Shown here: positions 6,465 through 13,809 of the stretch, piece by piece
Layout: every line of letters starts with the position of its first letter
How positions within the stretch are numbered: position 1 is the stretch's first letter
Assembly (NCBI GenBank): GCA_030550075.1
Contig: JAUQQB010000012.1
Location: 1-16,880, forward strand
Direction of reading: 5' to 3'
DNA: 16,880 bases
DNA from: Chloroflexota bacterium
GTDB lineage: Bacteria; Chloroflexota; Anaerolineae; Thermoflexales; Thermoflexaceae
The notes under the pieces: generated by a model
The model's database searches: none
The model's input: only the letters and a program-made list of their open reading frames with translations
What the model was told of the DNA's origin: nothing
Made by a program: the position numbers and the translations under genes

Positions 6465-7759
6465 TCCTTCTCGATCTCCAGGCGCAGGAAGTGCGTGGCG
6501 CAGGAGATGCAGGGATCGTAGTTCCGGATGGCCTGCTCACAGCGCCAGGTGATCTGATCTTTGGGCAGAGCCAGCAGGTGCGGCACCAGCTTCCGCAGAT
6601 CGTCCTCGATGCGCCGCTGGTTCTGCGCGGTGGGCGGAACGATCTTCGCGTCTTCGATCAGGCCTTCGGTATTGATCTGATAACGATGATACAGGATCCC
6701 CCGGGGGGCCTCGCTGGCTCCGAACCCCATCCCTGCCCGGATCTCGAAGGGCTCGAAGGGATGGTCTGGCGGCTCGTAGCGATCGATGAGGCGCAGGGCT
6801 TCCTCGCAGGCGTGAACCACCTCGATCCCGCGGACGAGGAGGCTGCGGAAGGGGTTGCGCACCGGGGGGGTCAGACCGATGGCGGTGGCCACCTCCCAGG
6901 CCAGCGGGGAGAGCTGGTGGAAATTCAGGTTGAAGCGGGCCAGCGGGCCGACCATATAGCTGCCTCGCCCCCGGATGATGGAATGCAGGGCGTTGCTGTA
7001 AGGCACCTGGAGTTCCTCGAAGACCTCCTCGAATCCGGAGACCGGGATGAGAAGGCCTTTGCTGGAATGAATCTGGCCCTCGAGGATGGCATATTCCTCC
7101 GGATGATGGAGGGCCACGAATTCATAATCCTCCTCGAAATCCGGGAACTCCAGCCCGGCCATCCAGCGCAGGGCCTCGATCATGAAATCGCGGGCGCGGG
7201 CCAGCCCGTCCCGATGCTCCAGGAGCGCCCGACGAGCGGGCACGGAGTAGAATCCGCCCACCCGCACGTTGATCGGATGGATCTCCCGCCCCCCAATCCG
7301 GGCCATCAGATCGTTCCCGGCCTTTTTGATCTGCAGTCCCTTTTGCACCCACTCTGGATGATCCCGGGCCATACGGAGCGCGCTCTCGTAGCCGAGGAAA
7401 TCCGGCAAGTGCAGGAGGAACATATGAAGCGCATGGCTTTCGATCCATTCGCCGTAGTAGAGCAAGAGGCGAAGATCCCGGAGGGGGCCTTTCACCGAAA
7501 GCCCGAACAGGCTTTCGATGGCATTGCATGCGCTCATCTGATAGGCCACCGGGCAGATGCCACAGATGCGAGCGGTGAAATCCGGCGCTTCCTCGAAACG
7601 CCGCCCCCGCAGAAAGGCCTCGAAAAAGCGGGGCGGCTCATAGATCTCCAGGCGGAGCTCGTGCACCTGCCCGTTCCGCACCCGGACGTGCAGGGCGCCC
7701 TCGCCTTCCACCCGGGCCAGGGCCTCAACTCGAACGGTCAGGGTTCGCGGCTTCGGCAT
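6461..7759 (-). CDS. hydA: [NiFe] hydrogenase large (alpha) subunit, group 3b type, 432 aa
   Basis: This subunit carries the Ni-Fe active site. The N-terminal site is RICGICP (Cys66 and Cys69) and the C-terminal site is DPCISCATH (Cys417, Cys420, His423), so all four nickel ligands are present. Nine residues (FLRLEIEKE) follow His423 and would be removed by the linked protease. The VEGEG motif near residue 20 is also typical. The start is MPKPRTLTVRVEALARVEG at 7759 because GGGAGGCAGGAG lies just upstream; an in-frame ATG 33 bases earlier is less likely. The gene overlaps hydD by 35 bp and the protease by 4 bp. In soluble NADP-linked hydrogenases this subunit pairs with the small subunit HydD and passes electrons to HydB and HydG. 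F420-linked enzymes are similar, but the HydG partner favours 3b. Confidence 0.95.
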   Translation of the reverse strand: MPKPRTLTVRVEALARVEGEGALHVRVRNGQVHELRLEIYEPPRFFEAFLRGRRFEEAPDFTARICGICPVAYQMSACNAIESLFGLSVKGPLRDLRLLLYYGEWIESHALHMFLLHLPDFLGYESALRMARDHPEWVQKGLQIKKAGNDLMARIGGREIHPINVRVGGFYSVPARRALLEHRDGLARARDFMIEALRWMAGLEFPDFEEDYEFVALHHPEEYAILEGQIHSSKGLLIPVSGFEEVFEELQVPYSNALHSIIRGRGSYMVGPLARFNLNFHQLSPLAWEVATAIGLTPPVRNPFRSLLVRGIEVVHACEEALRLIDRYEPPDHPFEPFEIRAGMGFGASEAPRGILYHRYQINTEGLIEDAKIVPPTAQNQRRIEDDLRKLVPHLLALPKDQITWRCEQAIRNYDPCISCATHFLRLEIEKE

Positions 7760-8528
7760 AGCGGTCTCCTGCCTCCCGAAAAGCAGGGGCATACGCGTTG
7801 AAGGTCCGGAACAGCCGCACCAGATCCGGGGAGGTCATCCCATGGGCCAGCAACCAGTCCCCCAGGCTGGCCGGGTTGGGCGTTTCCATCGGGCCGAAGC
7901 AACCGTAGCAGCCCCGCCGGTAAGCGGGACACAGCGCGCCGCATCCCGCCTGGGTGACCGGCCCCAGACACGGGATCCCCTGAGCGACCATCACACATAC
8001 GATCCCGCGGCGTTTGCACTCGATGCACACGCTATGGTTGGGGATGTTGGGCCGTCGACCGTTCAGGAAGGCGCTGATCAGCTCCAGCAGGGGCCCCTTC
8101 CCGATGGGGCAGCCCCGAAGCTCGAAATCGACCGGCACATAGGCCGAGGCGGGCAGGGATTTCTCCAGCGTCTTGATATATTCCGGGCGGGCGTAGACCA
8201 GATCCAGGAAACCGCGCACATCCGCGAAGTTCCGAAGGGCCTGGATCCCGCCGGCCGTGGCGCAGGCCCCGATGGTGACCAGGAAGCGGCTCTGCCGTCG
8301 GATCTCCCGGATCTGATCCACCTGTTCCGGGGTGGAGATGCTGCCCTCCACCAGGGAGAGATCGTAGGGCCCCCGCACCACTGCCCGCGAGGCCTCCAGG
8401 AAGTAGGCGATCTCCACCTCGCCGGCCAGGGTCAGCAGCTCCTCCTCACAATCCAGAAGGGTGAGCTGACAGCCATCGCATGAGGCAAACTTCCAGACCG
8501 CCAGCTTGGGTTTGCGACGTCGTGCCAT
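7725..8528 (-). CDS. hydD: [NiFe] hydrogenase small (delta) subunit, 267 aa
   Basis: This Fe-S subunit pairs with HydA and carries electrons from the active site. It starts close to the CDGCQLTLL motif (Cys17, Cys20), with no twin-arginine signal, so the enzyme is cytoplasmic. Cys89 (GACA) and Cys140 (RGCP) complete the proximal cluster. Eight further cysteines (168, 171, 178, 187, 196, 200, 207, 210) can hold two more [4Fe-4S] clusters, as in group 3 enzymes. GGAGG precedes the ATG by about 7 bases. Upstream lies a 90-bp gap from hydG with nothing else evident. Downstream it overlaps hydA by 35 bp, a longer overlap than the ATGA joins elsewhere in the operon. Confidence 0.94.
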   Translation of the reverse strand: MARRRKPKLAVWKFASCDGCQLTLLDCEEELLTLAGEVEIAYFLEASRAVVRGPYDLSLVEGSISTPEQVDQIREIRRQSRFLVTIGACATAGGIQALRNFADVRGFLDLVYARPEYIKTLEKSLPASAYVPVDFELRGCPIGKGPLLELISAFLNGRRPNIPNHSVCIECKRRGIVCVMVAQGIPCLGPVTQAGCGALCPAYRRGCYGCFGPMETPNPASLGDWLLAHGMTSPDLVRLFRTFNAYAPAFREAGDRYAEAANPDRSS

Positions 8529-8618
8529 CGGTTGTGCCTCCGGATCCCGGGTCGGTGACGGGCTGTGTGCGCCCCCTGTTTATCGTCATGGCTTATGCCC
8601 TGTGTCCCATCCTCTCCT

Positions 8619-9473
8619 CTAAAGCTCACGCACCTCCAGCAGCGAGCGGACCTGCGAGAGGGGAAACACGGGGCCATCCCGGCAAATGAAGGCAGGGCCG
8701 AACTGACAATGACCACAGAAGCCCACCGCGCACTTCATGTTCCGTTCCAGCGAAAGGAAAATCTGTTCCGGCGAGGCCCCCCGGTTTTCCAGCTCCCGGG
8801 CGGCCACCCGCATCATCACCTCCGGGCCGCACATCAGGATGATGGCCTGTCGCAGGTCCAGGAACCGTTCGGCCATGGGCAGCAGCGTCGTGACCACGCC
8901 GATATGTCCGCGCCAGGCCTCATCGCCCCGATCCACCGTGATGAAAACCTGGAGATCCAGACGCCCGCGCCAGCGCTCCAGCTCCGTCGGGTAGAGGAGA
9001 TCCGCCGGCGTCCGCGCTCCATACAGCAGAACGATCTGCTCGTAATCCCGGCGGTGGGCCATCAGGGATTGCAGGACGGGCCGCAGCGGGGCCAGCCCGA
9101 TCCCTCCGGCCAGGATCAGGATGTCACGACCGCGGGCCTCCTCAAGGGGCCAGCCGCGCCCGAACGGCCCTCGCAGGCCCACGATGTGCCCCTTGCGAAG
9201 ACGCACCAGCGCCCGGGTGACCGATCCCACCGCCCGCACCGTGTGTTCCAGATCCCGGGTCTTCGGATGAACACCGCTGATGGAGATGGGAACCTCGCCG
9301 ACCCCGAAGAGATAGAGCATATTGAACTGGCCGGGCTGAAAAGAGAAGGGATCCCCTTGAAGGGAGCGCAGGCGCAGTGTGACGGTGTCGGGCGTCTCCC
9401 GACGGACGCCCGTGATCTGAAAGGGGCGGGGGAGAAAGAGATCCGGAGCACGGGATATGGCCTGGGGGATCAT
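8619..9473 (-). CDS. hydG: Hydrogenase gamma subunit, FAD/NAD(P)-binding oxidoreductase, 284 aa
   Basis: This is a ferredoxin-NADP reductase-like subunit that exchanges electrons between the hydrogenase clusters and NAD(P). The FAD-binding barrel covers about 15-105 (FSFQPGQFNMLYLF, then VPISISG). The nucleotide-binding half holds ILILAGGIGLAPLRPV (118-133) and LMCGPEVMM (213-221). A C-terminal [2Fe-2S] site follows, with Cys248, Cys253, Cys256 and Cys264 (MKCAVGFCGHCQ). The arrangement matches the PyrK/HydG/AsrB family; the complete hyd gene set favours HydG. The start MIPQAISRAP at 9473 forms an ATGA overlap with the cyclic-nucleotide-domain gene and has GGAGAGGAGG before it. A longer frame upstream is only the antiparallel shadow of that gene. 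Confidence 0.93.
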   Translation of the reverse strand: MIPQAISRAPDLFLPRPFQITGVRRETPDTVTLRLRSLQGDPFSFQPGQFNMLYLFGVGEVPISISGVHPKTRDLEHTVRAVGSVTRALVRLRKGHIVGLRGPFGRGWPLEEARGRDILILAGGIGLAPLRPVLQSLMAHRRDYEQIVLLYGARTPADLLYPTELERWRGRLDLQVFITVDRGDEAWRGHIGVVTTLLPMAERFLDLRQAIILMCGPEVMMRVAARELENRGASPEQIFLSLERNMKCAVGFCGHCQFGPAFICRDGPVFPLSQVRSLLEVREL

Positions 9474-9949
9474 GCAGGCCTCCTCTCCGGCGGCGCGTAG
9501 AGGTCCAGGAGTTGCAGGCGGGCGGCCTTGAGCCGCCCGGCGACCACCGCGAGCAGCCGGCTCAGGATCCAGGCGGCGAGGGCGCAGTCCTGACTCATCC
9601 GGGCCCGCAGCGGAGCGGCATCCAGGACCACGGCGGTGGTCTCCACCAGGGCCCGGGCATCGAATTCCCATCGGTAAGGGGGAAGGGCCCATGACCAGCC
9701 CACGATCTCTCCGGCGCTCACGGTCTGCAGGCGGATGGCGCCCTGCCCCGGGATGAACATCTCGATGGCCACCAGGCCATCTACAATCAGGAAGAAGGCG
9801 TCCGCCGCCCGGCCCTCCCGCAGGAGCAGCGTATCCGGGGCGTAGGTCTGCAGCTGGGCGATCTCCGCCAGGCTTTCCTTCCAGGCCTCCTCCATATCGT
9901 GGGTGAAGGGATGCTGGCGAAGCGCTTTTAGGATCTCGGCTTTCGACAT
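9470..9949 (-). CDS. Stand-alone cyclic-nucleotide-binding-domain protein in the hydrogenase operon, 159 aa
   Basis: The protein has the CRP/PKA-type beta-roll: LLLREGRAADAFFLIVDGLV (about 41-60), then GAIRLQTVSAGEIVGWSW (about 70-87), then helices to the end. It stops after about 150 residues and has no helix-turn-helix, so it is not a usual CRP/FNR regulator. The phosphate-binding cassette has GE (80-81), but where CRP has Arg82 I align an Asp, with an Arg two residues on (FDARAL), so cAMP binding is uncertain. It sits between hydB and hydG with a strong ribosome binding site (GAGGAGGTGA) and couples to hydG by ATGA. A sensor or regulatory partner of the enzyme is the obvious guess, not shown by the sequence. 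Confidence 0.85.
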   Translation of the reverse strand: MSKAEILKALRQHPFTHDMEEAWKESLAEIAQLQTYAPDTLLLREGRAADAFFLIVDGLVAIEMFIPGQGAIRLQTVSAGEIVGWSWALPPYRWEFDARALVETTAVVLDAAPLRARMSQDCALAAWILSRLLAVVAGRLKAARLQLLDLYAPPERRPA

Positions 9950-9953
9950 CGGC

Positions 9954-11105
9954 TCACCTCCTCTCGCTGGCCATGGCTCCGTCCGTTTCCCGGATCGCCC
10001 GGACTTCCTCCGTCAGGTCAATGCCCACCGGGCACCACGTAATGCAGCGCCCGCAACCCACGCAGCCGGAGGTTCCGAATTGATCCCACCAGGAGGCCAG
10101 CTTGTGGGTCAGCCACTGGCGATAGCGGGCCTTCGCGCTCTGGCGGATCGGGTGCCCGGCGGTGTAGGTGAAGGCGGTGGTGAAGCAGGAATCCCAGCGG
10201 CGCACCCGCTCCGCCCGGGTTCCGGCCAGATCGCTGAGATCCTCGATGGTGAAGCAGAAACAGGTGGGGCAGACCATGGTGCAGTTTCCGCAGGTCAGGC
10301 AGCGCTGGGCGACCTCCTCCCAGCGGGGATGCTCCAGATTGCGGTAGAGCAGGGCGGGGAGATCGGCGGTGTCCAGCTGTCGACCCATAGAGCGGGCCGT
10401 CTCTTCCAGACGGGCTTCGACCGCCGCGCGATCGGCTTCCGTGGCGGGCGTGCAGGGAACCCCCGCCATAAGAGCCGCTCCGCGTTCGGTCCCGATCTCG
10501 ACCACAAAGGCATCTGGAAGCTCCGTGAGGATCAGATCGGCGCCGGGCGGGGCTTTGGGGCCGGTGCCCATAGAGGCGCAGAAGCAGGTTCCGCCGGCGG
10601 TGGTGCACTGGACGGCGATCAGGAAGAGCGCCTCGCGGCGGGCCCGATAAACCGGGTCCACATACGGGCCACCCATGAACACCCGATCCAGGATGGCGAT
10701 GGCGTGGAGCTCGCAGGCCCGAACGCCCAGAAACGCATAGCGCGGCGGAGGATCCGCGGGCGGGATCCATTCGAAGCCCTGGCCGTTGCGGCGGGCCTGG
10801 CCCAGGGAGAACACGGGGGGATGGAGGAATCGCTTCCAGGAATGCGGGCCCACCGCATACCCGAAGAAGGCCTCATCCTCCCGGCGTTTCAGACGGTAGT
10901 AGCCCCCATCCTGTTCGTCCGTCCATCCGATGGGGAGATCCGAGATCTGACGGATTTCATCGTAGACAATGGCCCCCTCCTGGATCCGCGGGCCGATGAT
11001 CGTGTAGCCCTGCTGCGCGAGGGCCTCCAGCAGGGTCTGCAGCTGCGCCTTCTCCATTCGCCAGAGGGAGCCGGGGGCGGGGATCCGAACCTCGGGATCG
11101 GCCAT
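9954..11105 (-). CDS. hydB: Hydrogenase beta subunit, 4Fe-4S dicluster (HydB/AsrA-like), 383 aa
   Basis: This electron-transfer subunit belongs to the sulfhydrogenase beta / anaerobic sulfite reductase A family. The N-terminal two thirds include the family motif FLGVRACELHAIAILDR (about 125-141) and a CTTAGGTCFC segment (167-176). Two ferredoxin-type cluster sites follow: Cys269, 272, 275, 279 and Cys348, 351, 354, 358. It would link HydD and HydG and may hold the site for S0 or polysulfide reduction known for P. furiosus sulfhydrogenase; that activity is not shown here. GGGAGG stands 7 bases before the ATG. It is the first gene of the structural operon, after a 152-bp gap with a CRP-type operator. 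Confidence 0.92.
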   Translation of the reverse strand: MADPEVRIPAPGSLWRMEKAQLQTLLEALAQQGYTIIGPRIQEGAIVYDEIRQISDLPIGWTDEQDGGYYRLKRREDEAFFGYAVGPHSWKRFLHPPVFSLGQARRNGQGFEWIPPADPPPRYAFLGVRACELHAIAILDRVFMGGPYVDPVYRARREALFLIAVQCTTAGGTCFCASMGTGPKAPPGADLILTELPDAFVVEIGTERGAALMAGVPCTPATEADRAAVEARLEETARSMGRQLDTADLPALLYRNLEHPRWEEVAQRCLTCGNCTMVCPTCFCFTIEDLSDLAGTRAERVRRWDSCFTTAFTYTAGHPIRQSAKARYRQWLTHKLASWWDQFGTSGCVGCGRCITWCPVGIDLTEEVRAIRETDGAMASERR

Positions 11106-11257
11106 CGCGTTTCCTCCCTTCAGCGGGGAACCGGGCCTCGTTCCAGAAGCGCGCTCGGGCGAGCGGTTTCACTCTCCATTATGTTTTATGCGAAGCAACC
11201 ATGCCAGTGAGAGTCGGGCATCCTATATTGTGATATTATTCACAATCCGGTCCGGGC
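11106..11257 (-). promoter_or_regulatory. hydB upstream region with candidate promoter
   Basis: This is the only sizeable gap in the hydrogenase half apart from those around the AT-rich insert. On the minus strand, weak -10-like elements are CATAAT (11183-11178) and CATAAA (11190-11185). Neither has a good -35, as expected of an activator-dependent promoter. With CATAAT the start would be near 11171, putting the operator centre about 65 bases upstream, a class I activation distance. A rival -10, TATAGG (11227-11222), would instead be overlapped by the operator and imply repression. No terminator for hypE is evident. Confidence 0.45.
11227..11246. promoter_or_regulatory. Perfect CRP-type operator (ATTGTGA-N6-TCACAAT) upstream of hydB
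   Basis: Two 7-bp half-sites, 11227-11233 and 11240-11246, are exact inverted copies around a 6-base AT spacer. They match the CRP/cAMP receptor consensus TGTGA-N6-TCACA in full and differ from the FNR pattern TTGAT-N4-ATCAA. The centre is 131 bases upstream of the hydB ATG. The regulator that binds is not encoded in this window. Confidence 0.75.
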
Positions 11258-12310
11258 TCAGCAGATCCGGGGGAGCTGTTCGCCGGCCAGCATACTGACC
11301 ACCCGGAAGCCGCCGACCCGGGTGCGGAGGAGGACGAGGTGTCGGGGATCCTCGACTACCTCTCCGATGATGGCCGCCTCCTGGCCCAGGGGGTGGGCGC
11401 GCATGGCCTCCAGCACCCGTTCCCCATCCTCCCGGGCGACGATGGCGATGAGCTTCCCCTCGTTGGCCACGTGGAGGGGATCCAGGCCCAGGATCTCGCA
11501 GGCGCCTTTTACCTCATCCTGGATCGGGATGCGATCCTCATAAAGATGGATGCCCACCCGGGAGCTCATCGCGATTTCGTTCAAGGCGCTGGCCAGGCCG
11601 CCCCGGGTCGCATCGCGCATGCAGCGGATGCGGGGGCTGGCCCGGAGCATGGCGGCTACCAGTGTGTGGAGCGGGGCGGTATCGGAGCGAACGGGTTGCT
11701 CAAATTCGATCTGCTCGCGGGCCAGCATCACCGCGATGCCGTGGGCCGCGATCGGCCCGTTCAGCAGCACCAGATCCCCGGGCCGCGCCTGATCGGCCGA
11801 CAGCGTCCCCTCGTATTCCACCACCCCGATGCCCGTGGTGGTGATGAACATCTTGTCCGCCTTCCCCCGATTCACCACCTTGGTGTCCCCGGTGACGATA
11901 GGAACCCCTGCCTCCTCAGCGGCCCGGCGCATGGAGTCCACGATCTGGCACAGCGTATCGATCGGCAATCCTTCCTCCAGGATAAAAGCTGCGCTCAGGA
12001 AGAGCGGTCGGGCCCCGCTGACGGCCAGATCGTTGATGGTCCCGTTCACCGCCAGCCGGCCGATATCCCCACCGGGGAACACAATGGGATCCACCACGAA
12101 GGCGTCGGTGGTGAAGGCGAGGCGCAATCCGTTTATGTTCAGGACGGCGGCGTCGTTCAACACCCGGGTTTCGGGCGGCAGGAGGAGGGGGCGGAACACT
12201 TTCTCGATCAGCTCGTGCATCAGCCGTCCCCCGCTGCCGTGCCCCAGCAGCACGGTGCGATAAGAAAGGGGCGGGATGGGACAGGCCCCCAGGCTCTCTG
12301 TGGTCGCCAT
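11258..12310 (-). CDS. hypE: Hydrogenase maturation protein HypE, carbamoyl dehydratase, 350 aa
   Basis: HypE turns the carbamoyl group received from HypF into the cyanide ligand of the Fe(CN)2CO unit, using ATP. The protein ends in PRIC, so the C-terminal cysteine (350) that carries the thiocarbamate/thiocyanate is present. Other marks are LLGHGSGGRLMHELI (21-35), the LNDAAVL nucleotide site, TDAFVVDPIVFPGGDIG, the GTINDLAVSGA loop and the MRDATRGGLASALNEIA segment of the PurM-like fold. The ATG (12310) lies 5 bases after the crotonase stop with GGGGAG before it, so the two are in one transcript. It ends before the operator gap upstream of hydB. The length is normal and the call is very strong. 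Confidence 0.97.
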   Translation of the reverse strand: MATTESLGACPIPPLSYRTVLLGHGSGGRLMHELIEKVFRPLLLPPETRVLNDAAVLNINGLRLAFTTDAFVVDPIVFPGGDIGRLAVNGTINDLAVSGARPLFLSAAFILEEGLPIDTLCQIVDSMRRAAEEAGVPIVTGDTKVVNRGKADKMFITTTGIGVVEYEGTLSADQARPGDLVLLNGPIAAHGIAVMLAREQIEFEQPVRSDTAPLHTLVAAMLRASPRIRCMRDATRGGLASALNEIAMSSRVGIHLYEDRIPIQDEVKGACEILGLDPLHVANEGKLIAIVAREDGERVLEAMRAHPLGQEAAIIGEVVEDPRHLVLLRTRVGGFRVVSMLAGEQLPRIC

Positions 12311-12315
12311 GGGTT

Positions 12316-13170
12316 TTACGCTCCCCGGAAATGAGGTTCCCGCTTTTCAAAGAAAGCGGCCAGGCCTTCTGCGAAATCCGGCGTCTCGGCGATCTCCACG
12401 AGACACCGCAGCTCTTTCGCCATATGGGGATCCAGACGATCGATCCCCAGCGCCTCGTTGATAAGGGCCTTGGTGATCGCCCACGCCCGGGTGGGCCCGC
12501 GCGCCAGACGGTGGGCGATGGCCTCCACCTCCTGATCGAAGGTCTCGAAAGGAAAGATCCCGTTGATGAGGCCCCACTCCAGGGCCTGCTGGGCGCTGAG
12601 GCGCGGATTCAGAAAGACCAGCTCCATGGTCCGCCGCAGGCCGATAAGGCGGGGGAGGATGAAGGTGGTGCTCTCCGCCCCGGTGAGGCTGGTCTTGGAA
12701 TAAGCCCACTCGAAGCTGGCCCGATCGGAGGCGAAGACCAGATCGCAGGCCATGGCCAGGCCCAGGCCCCCGGCGGCGGCCACCCCCTTGACCGCCGCGA
12801 TGAACGGTTTGGGCGCGCGCCGGATCTCGGAGATCGTGCTGTGCAGGTATTCCAGGATCTCCTTGAAGCTGCGCCCATAGCCCCCCTCGATCTCGCGGGC
12901 CTCCGGCTGCAAATATGAGAAGTCCTCTGGATGCTCCCGCTCTCGAACATATTTCAGATCCGCCCCGCTGCAGAAAACCCGGTCGGTTCCGGTGAGGATC
13001 ACACAGCGGACCTCCGGGTCGCGGGCGAATTGAAGGGCGGCCTTCCGGAGATCCCGAGCCATCGCGACATCCAGGGCATTGAAGCGATCCGGCCGGTCGA
13101 GCTGGATGATCCCGATCGCCTCTTTTCGCTGCATTCGAATGTGATAGAGTTCGATGATGACGGGTTCCAT
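12316..13170 (-). CDS. Enoyl-CoA hydratase/isomerase (crotonase) family protein, 284 aa
   Basis: The crotonase fold is clear: IGIIQLDRPDRFNALD near the N-terminus, VILTGTDRVFCSGADLKY (oxyanion loop at 69-72), GVAAAGGLGLAMACDLVFAS (second oxyanion loop) and LPRLIG. The catalytic positions are not those of rat enoyl-CoA hydratase. The first Glu (GGGCE) is Gly137 here. In the SLTGAESTTF loop the acid seen in PaaG-type isomerases (Asp) is Ala165, with Glu166 next to it. The reaction therefore cannot be named; isomerase or hydratase on an acyl-CoA is likely. The start MEPVIIELY at 13170 has GGAGAG upstream; longer open frame lies before it but lacks family similarity. It sits just upstream of hypE, between maturation genes, and no known step of hydrogenase assembly uses a crotonase. 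Confidence 0.85.
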   Translation of the reverse strand: MEPVIIELYHIRMQRKEAIGIIQLDRPDRFNALDVAMARDLRKAALQFARDPEVRCVILTGTDRVFCSGADLKYVREREHPEDFSYLQPEAREIEGGYGRSFKEILEYLHSTISEIRRAPKPFIAAVKGVAAAGGLGLAMACDLVFASDRASFEWAYSKTSLTGAESTTFILPRLIGLRRTMELVFLNPRLSAQQALEWGLINGIFPFETFDQEVEAIAHRLARGPTRAWAITKALINEALGIDRLDPHMAKELRCLVEIAETPDFAEGLAAFFEKREPHFRGA

Positions 13171-13559
13171 GGGGCGCTCTCCGGATTTTTCGGGAATGAT
13201 AGGGCTGGACGCTCCCTCCTGGGGACCTTCCGGATGTTCTGGATCTCTCCGCTCTTCCCATGGCCCGCAGGGTCCCATGGGGATCAAAATCCGTGCTCCA
13301 TCATAAGGATACAGATCGCCGGGATCCCTGAGAGTAGAGCGCCATGTCCCTTCCGGGTTCCCATGGCCATCCCCTTGCGGATCTGGAAGGGATGATACTA
13401 CAGGAGAGCCATGCCGGGCAGCGGGGATACCTGTGGAATCGTTCCTCAGCCCCGTTGTACGATTGTGCCGCCCAATGCCCCCGAACTCCGCCGCGCCGCC
13501 GAAGGCGGCGTCGGCTGCAGCGGCGGGCTGGGCAGCCTCTGGAGGTTACATCCAGCGCT
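13171..13559. other. Intergenic stretch upstream of the crotonase gene
   Basis: No protein or RNA gene could be supported in these 389 bases; open frames here lack recognisable features. The stretch must hold the promoter of the crotonase-hypE unit if one exists. A TATGAT box lies on the minus strand near 13300, without a good -35. Base composition returns to GC-rich, unlike the insert on its right. A strong hairpin is listed separately. Confidence 0.5.
13490..13515. repeat. GC-rich hairpin downstream of the DUF2283-type gene
   Basis: CGCCGCC (13494-13500) and GGCGGCG (13504-13510) pair around a GAA loop. The stem extends by GCCG/CGGC if base 13511 bulges, giving about 11 pairs. It lies some 45 bases after the stop codon of the small gene. 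With no T-run it is a doubtful terminator; it could be part of a dispersed intergenic repeat. Confidence 0.5.
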
Positions 13560-13796
13560 TCATGCCTTCACAGAAGTCCTTTCCGTCAGGATCAAATGAA
13601 CAACGGGAAGAGCCCTCAACTCCAATTTCGATAGATCAATGATCTTGCTGGCATCCTCAATCTCAATCCCTATAACACGATTGTGTTCATCAAAGTCCAG
13701 CACAATCCCTGGGGCGATCTCCTCCGACTCAGTACTTACTCCATCAATCAATTTGATATACAACATGTCGGTCTCAGGATGATATTCGAAAACCAT
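13560..13796 (-). CDS. DUF2283 family small protein, 78 aa
   Basis: The protein begins MVFEYHPETDMLYIKLIDG and continues EEIAPGIVLDFDEHNRVIGIEIEDASKII. This is the standard DUF2283 pattern: a short beta-rich domain with YxxxxDxLYI, GIxxDxD and GIEIxxAS. The function of the family is unknown. Members usually sit next to a DUF4258-like gene, and the pair is often viewed as toxin-antitoxin-like; that is not proven. The start at 13796 has GGGGAGAAG upstream; a longer frame from 13859 would overlap its partner gene. Only 13 bases separate the two genes. Base composition is clearly richer in A and T than in the flanking hyp genes, suggesting transfer. Confidence 0.8.
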   Translation of the reverse strand: MVFEYHPETDMLYIKLIDGVSTESEEIAPGIVLDFDEHNRVIGIEIEDASKIIDLSKLELRALPVVHLILTERTSVKA

Positions 13797-13809
13797 TGTC
13801 TTCTCCCCT

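Noticed and set aside
6491..7801. Long plus-strand open frame (436 codons) opposite the hydrogenase large subunit
   Set aside because: It is the antisense shadow of hydA in GC-rich DNA. It lacks family motifs and a ribosome binding site, while the minus strand has all nickel ligands.
9474..9692. N-terminal extension on HydG
   Set aside because: It overlaps the cyclic-nucleotide-domain gene out of frame and lacks FAD-domain features. The ATGA start with a strong ribosome binding site at 9473 is preferred.
9903..11210. Long plus-strand open frame (435 codons) opposite hydB
   Set aside because: The product is low-complexity Gly/Arg-rich sequence, and the minus strand encodes clear Fe-S motifs. 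It is a shadow frame.
13171..13559. tRNA, small RNA or riboswitch in the gap before the crotonase gene
   Set aside because: No cloverleaf arms, TpsiC-like GTTCGA sequence or known riboswitch core could be found on either strand.
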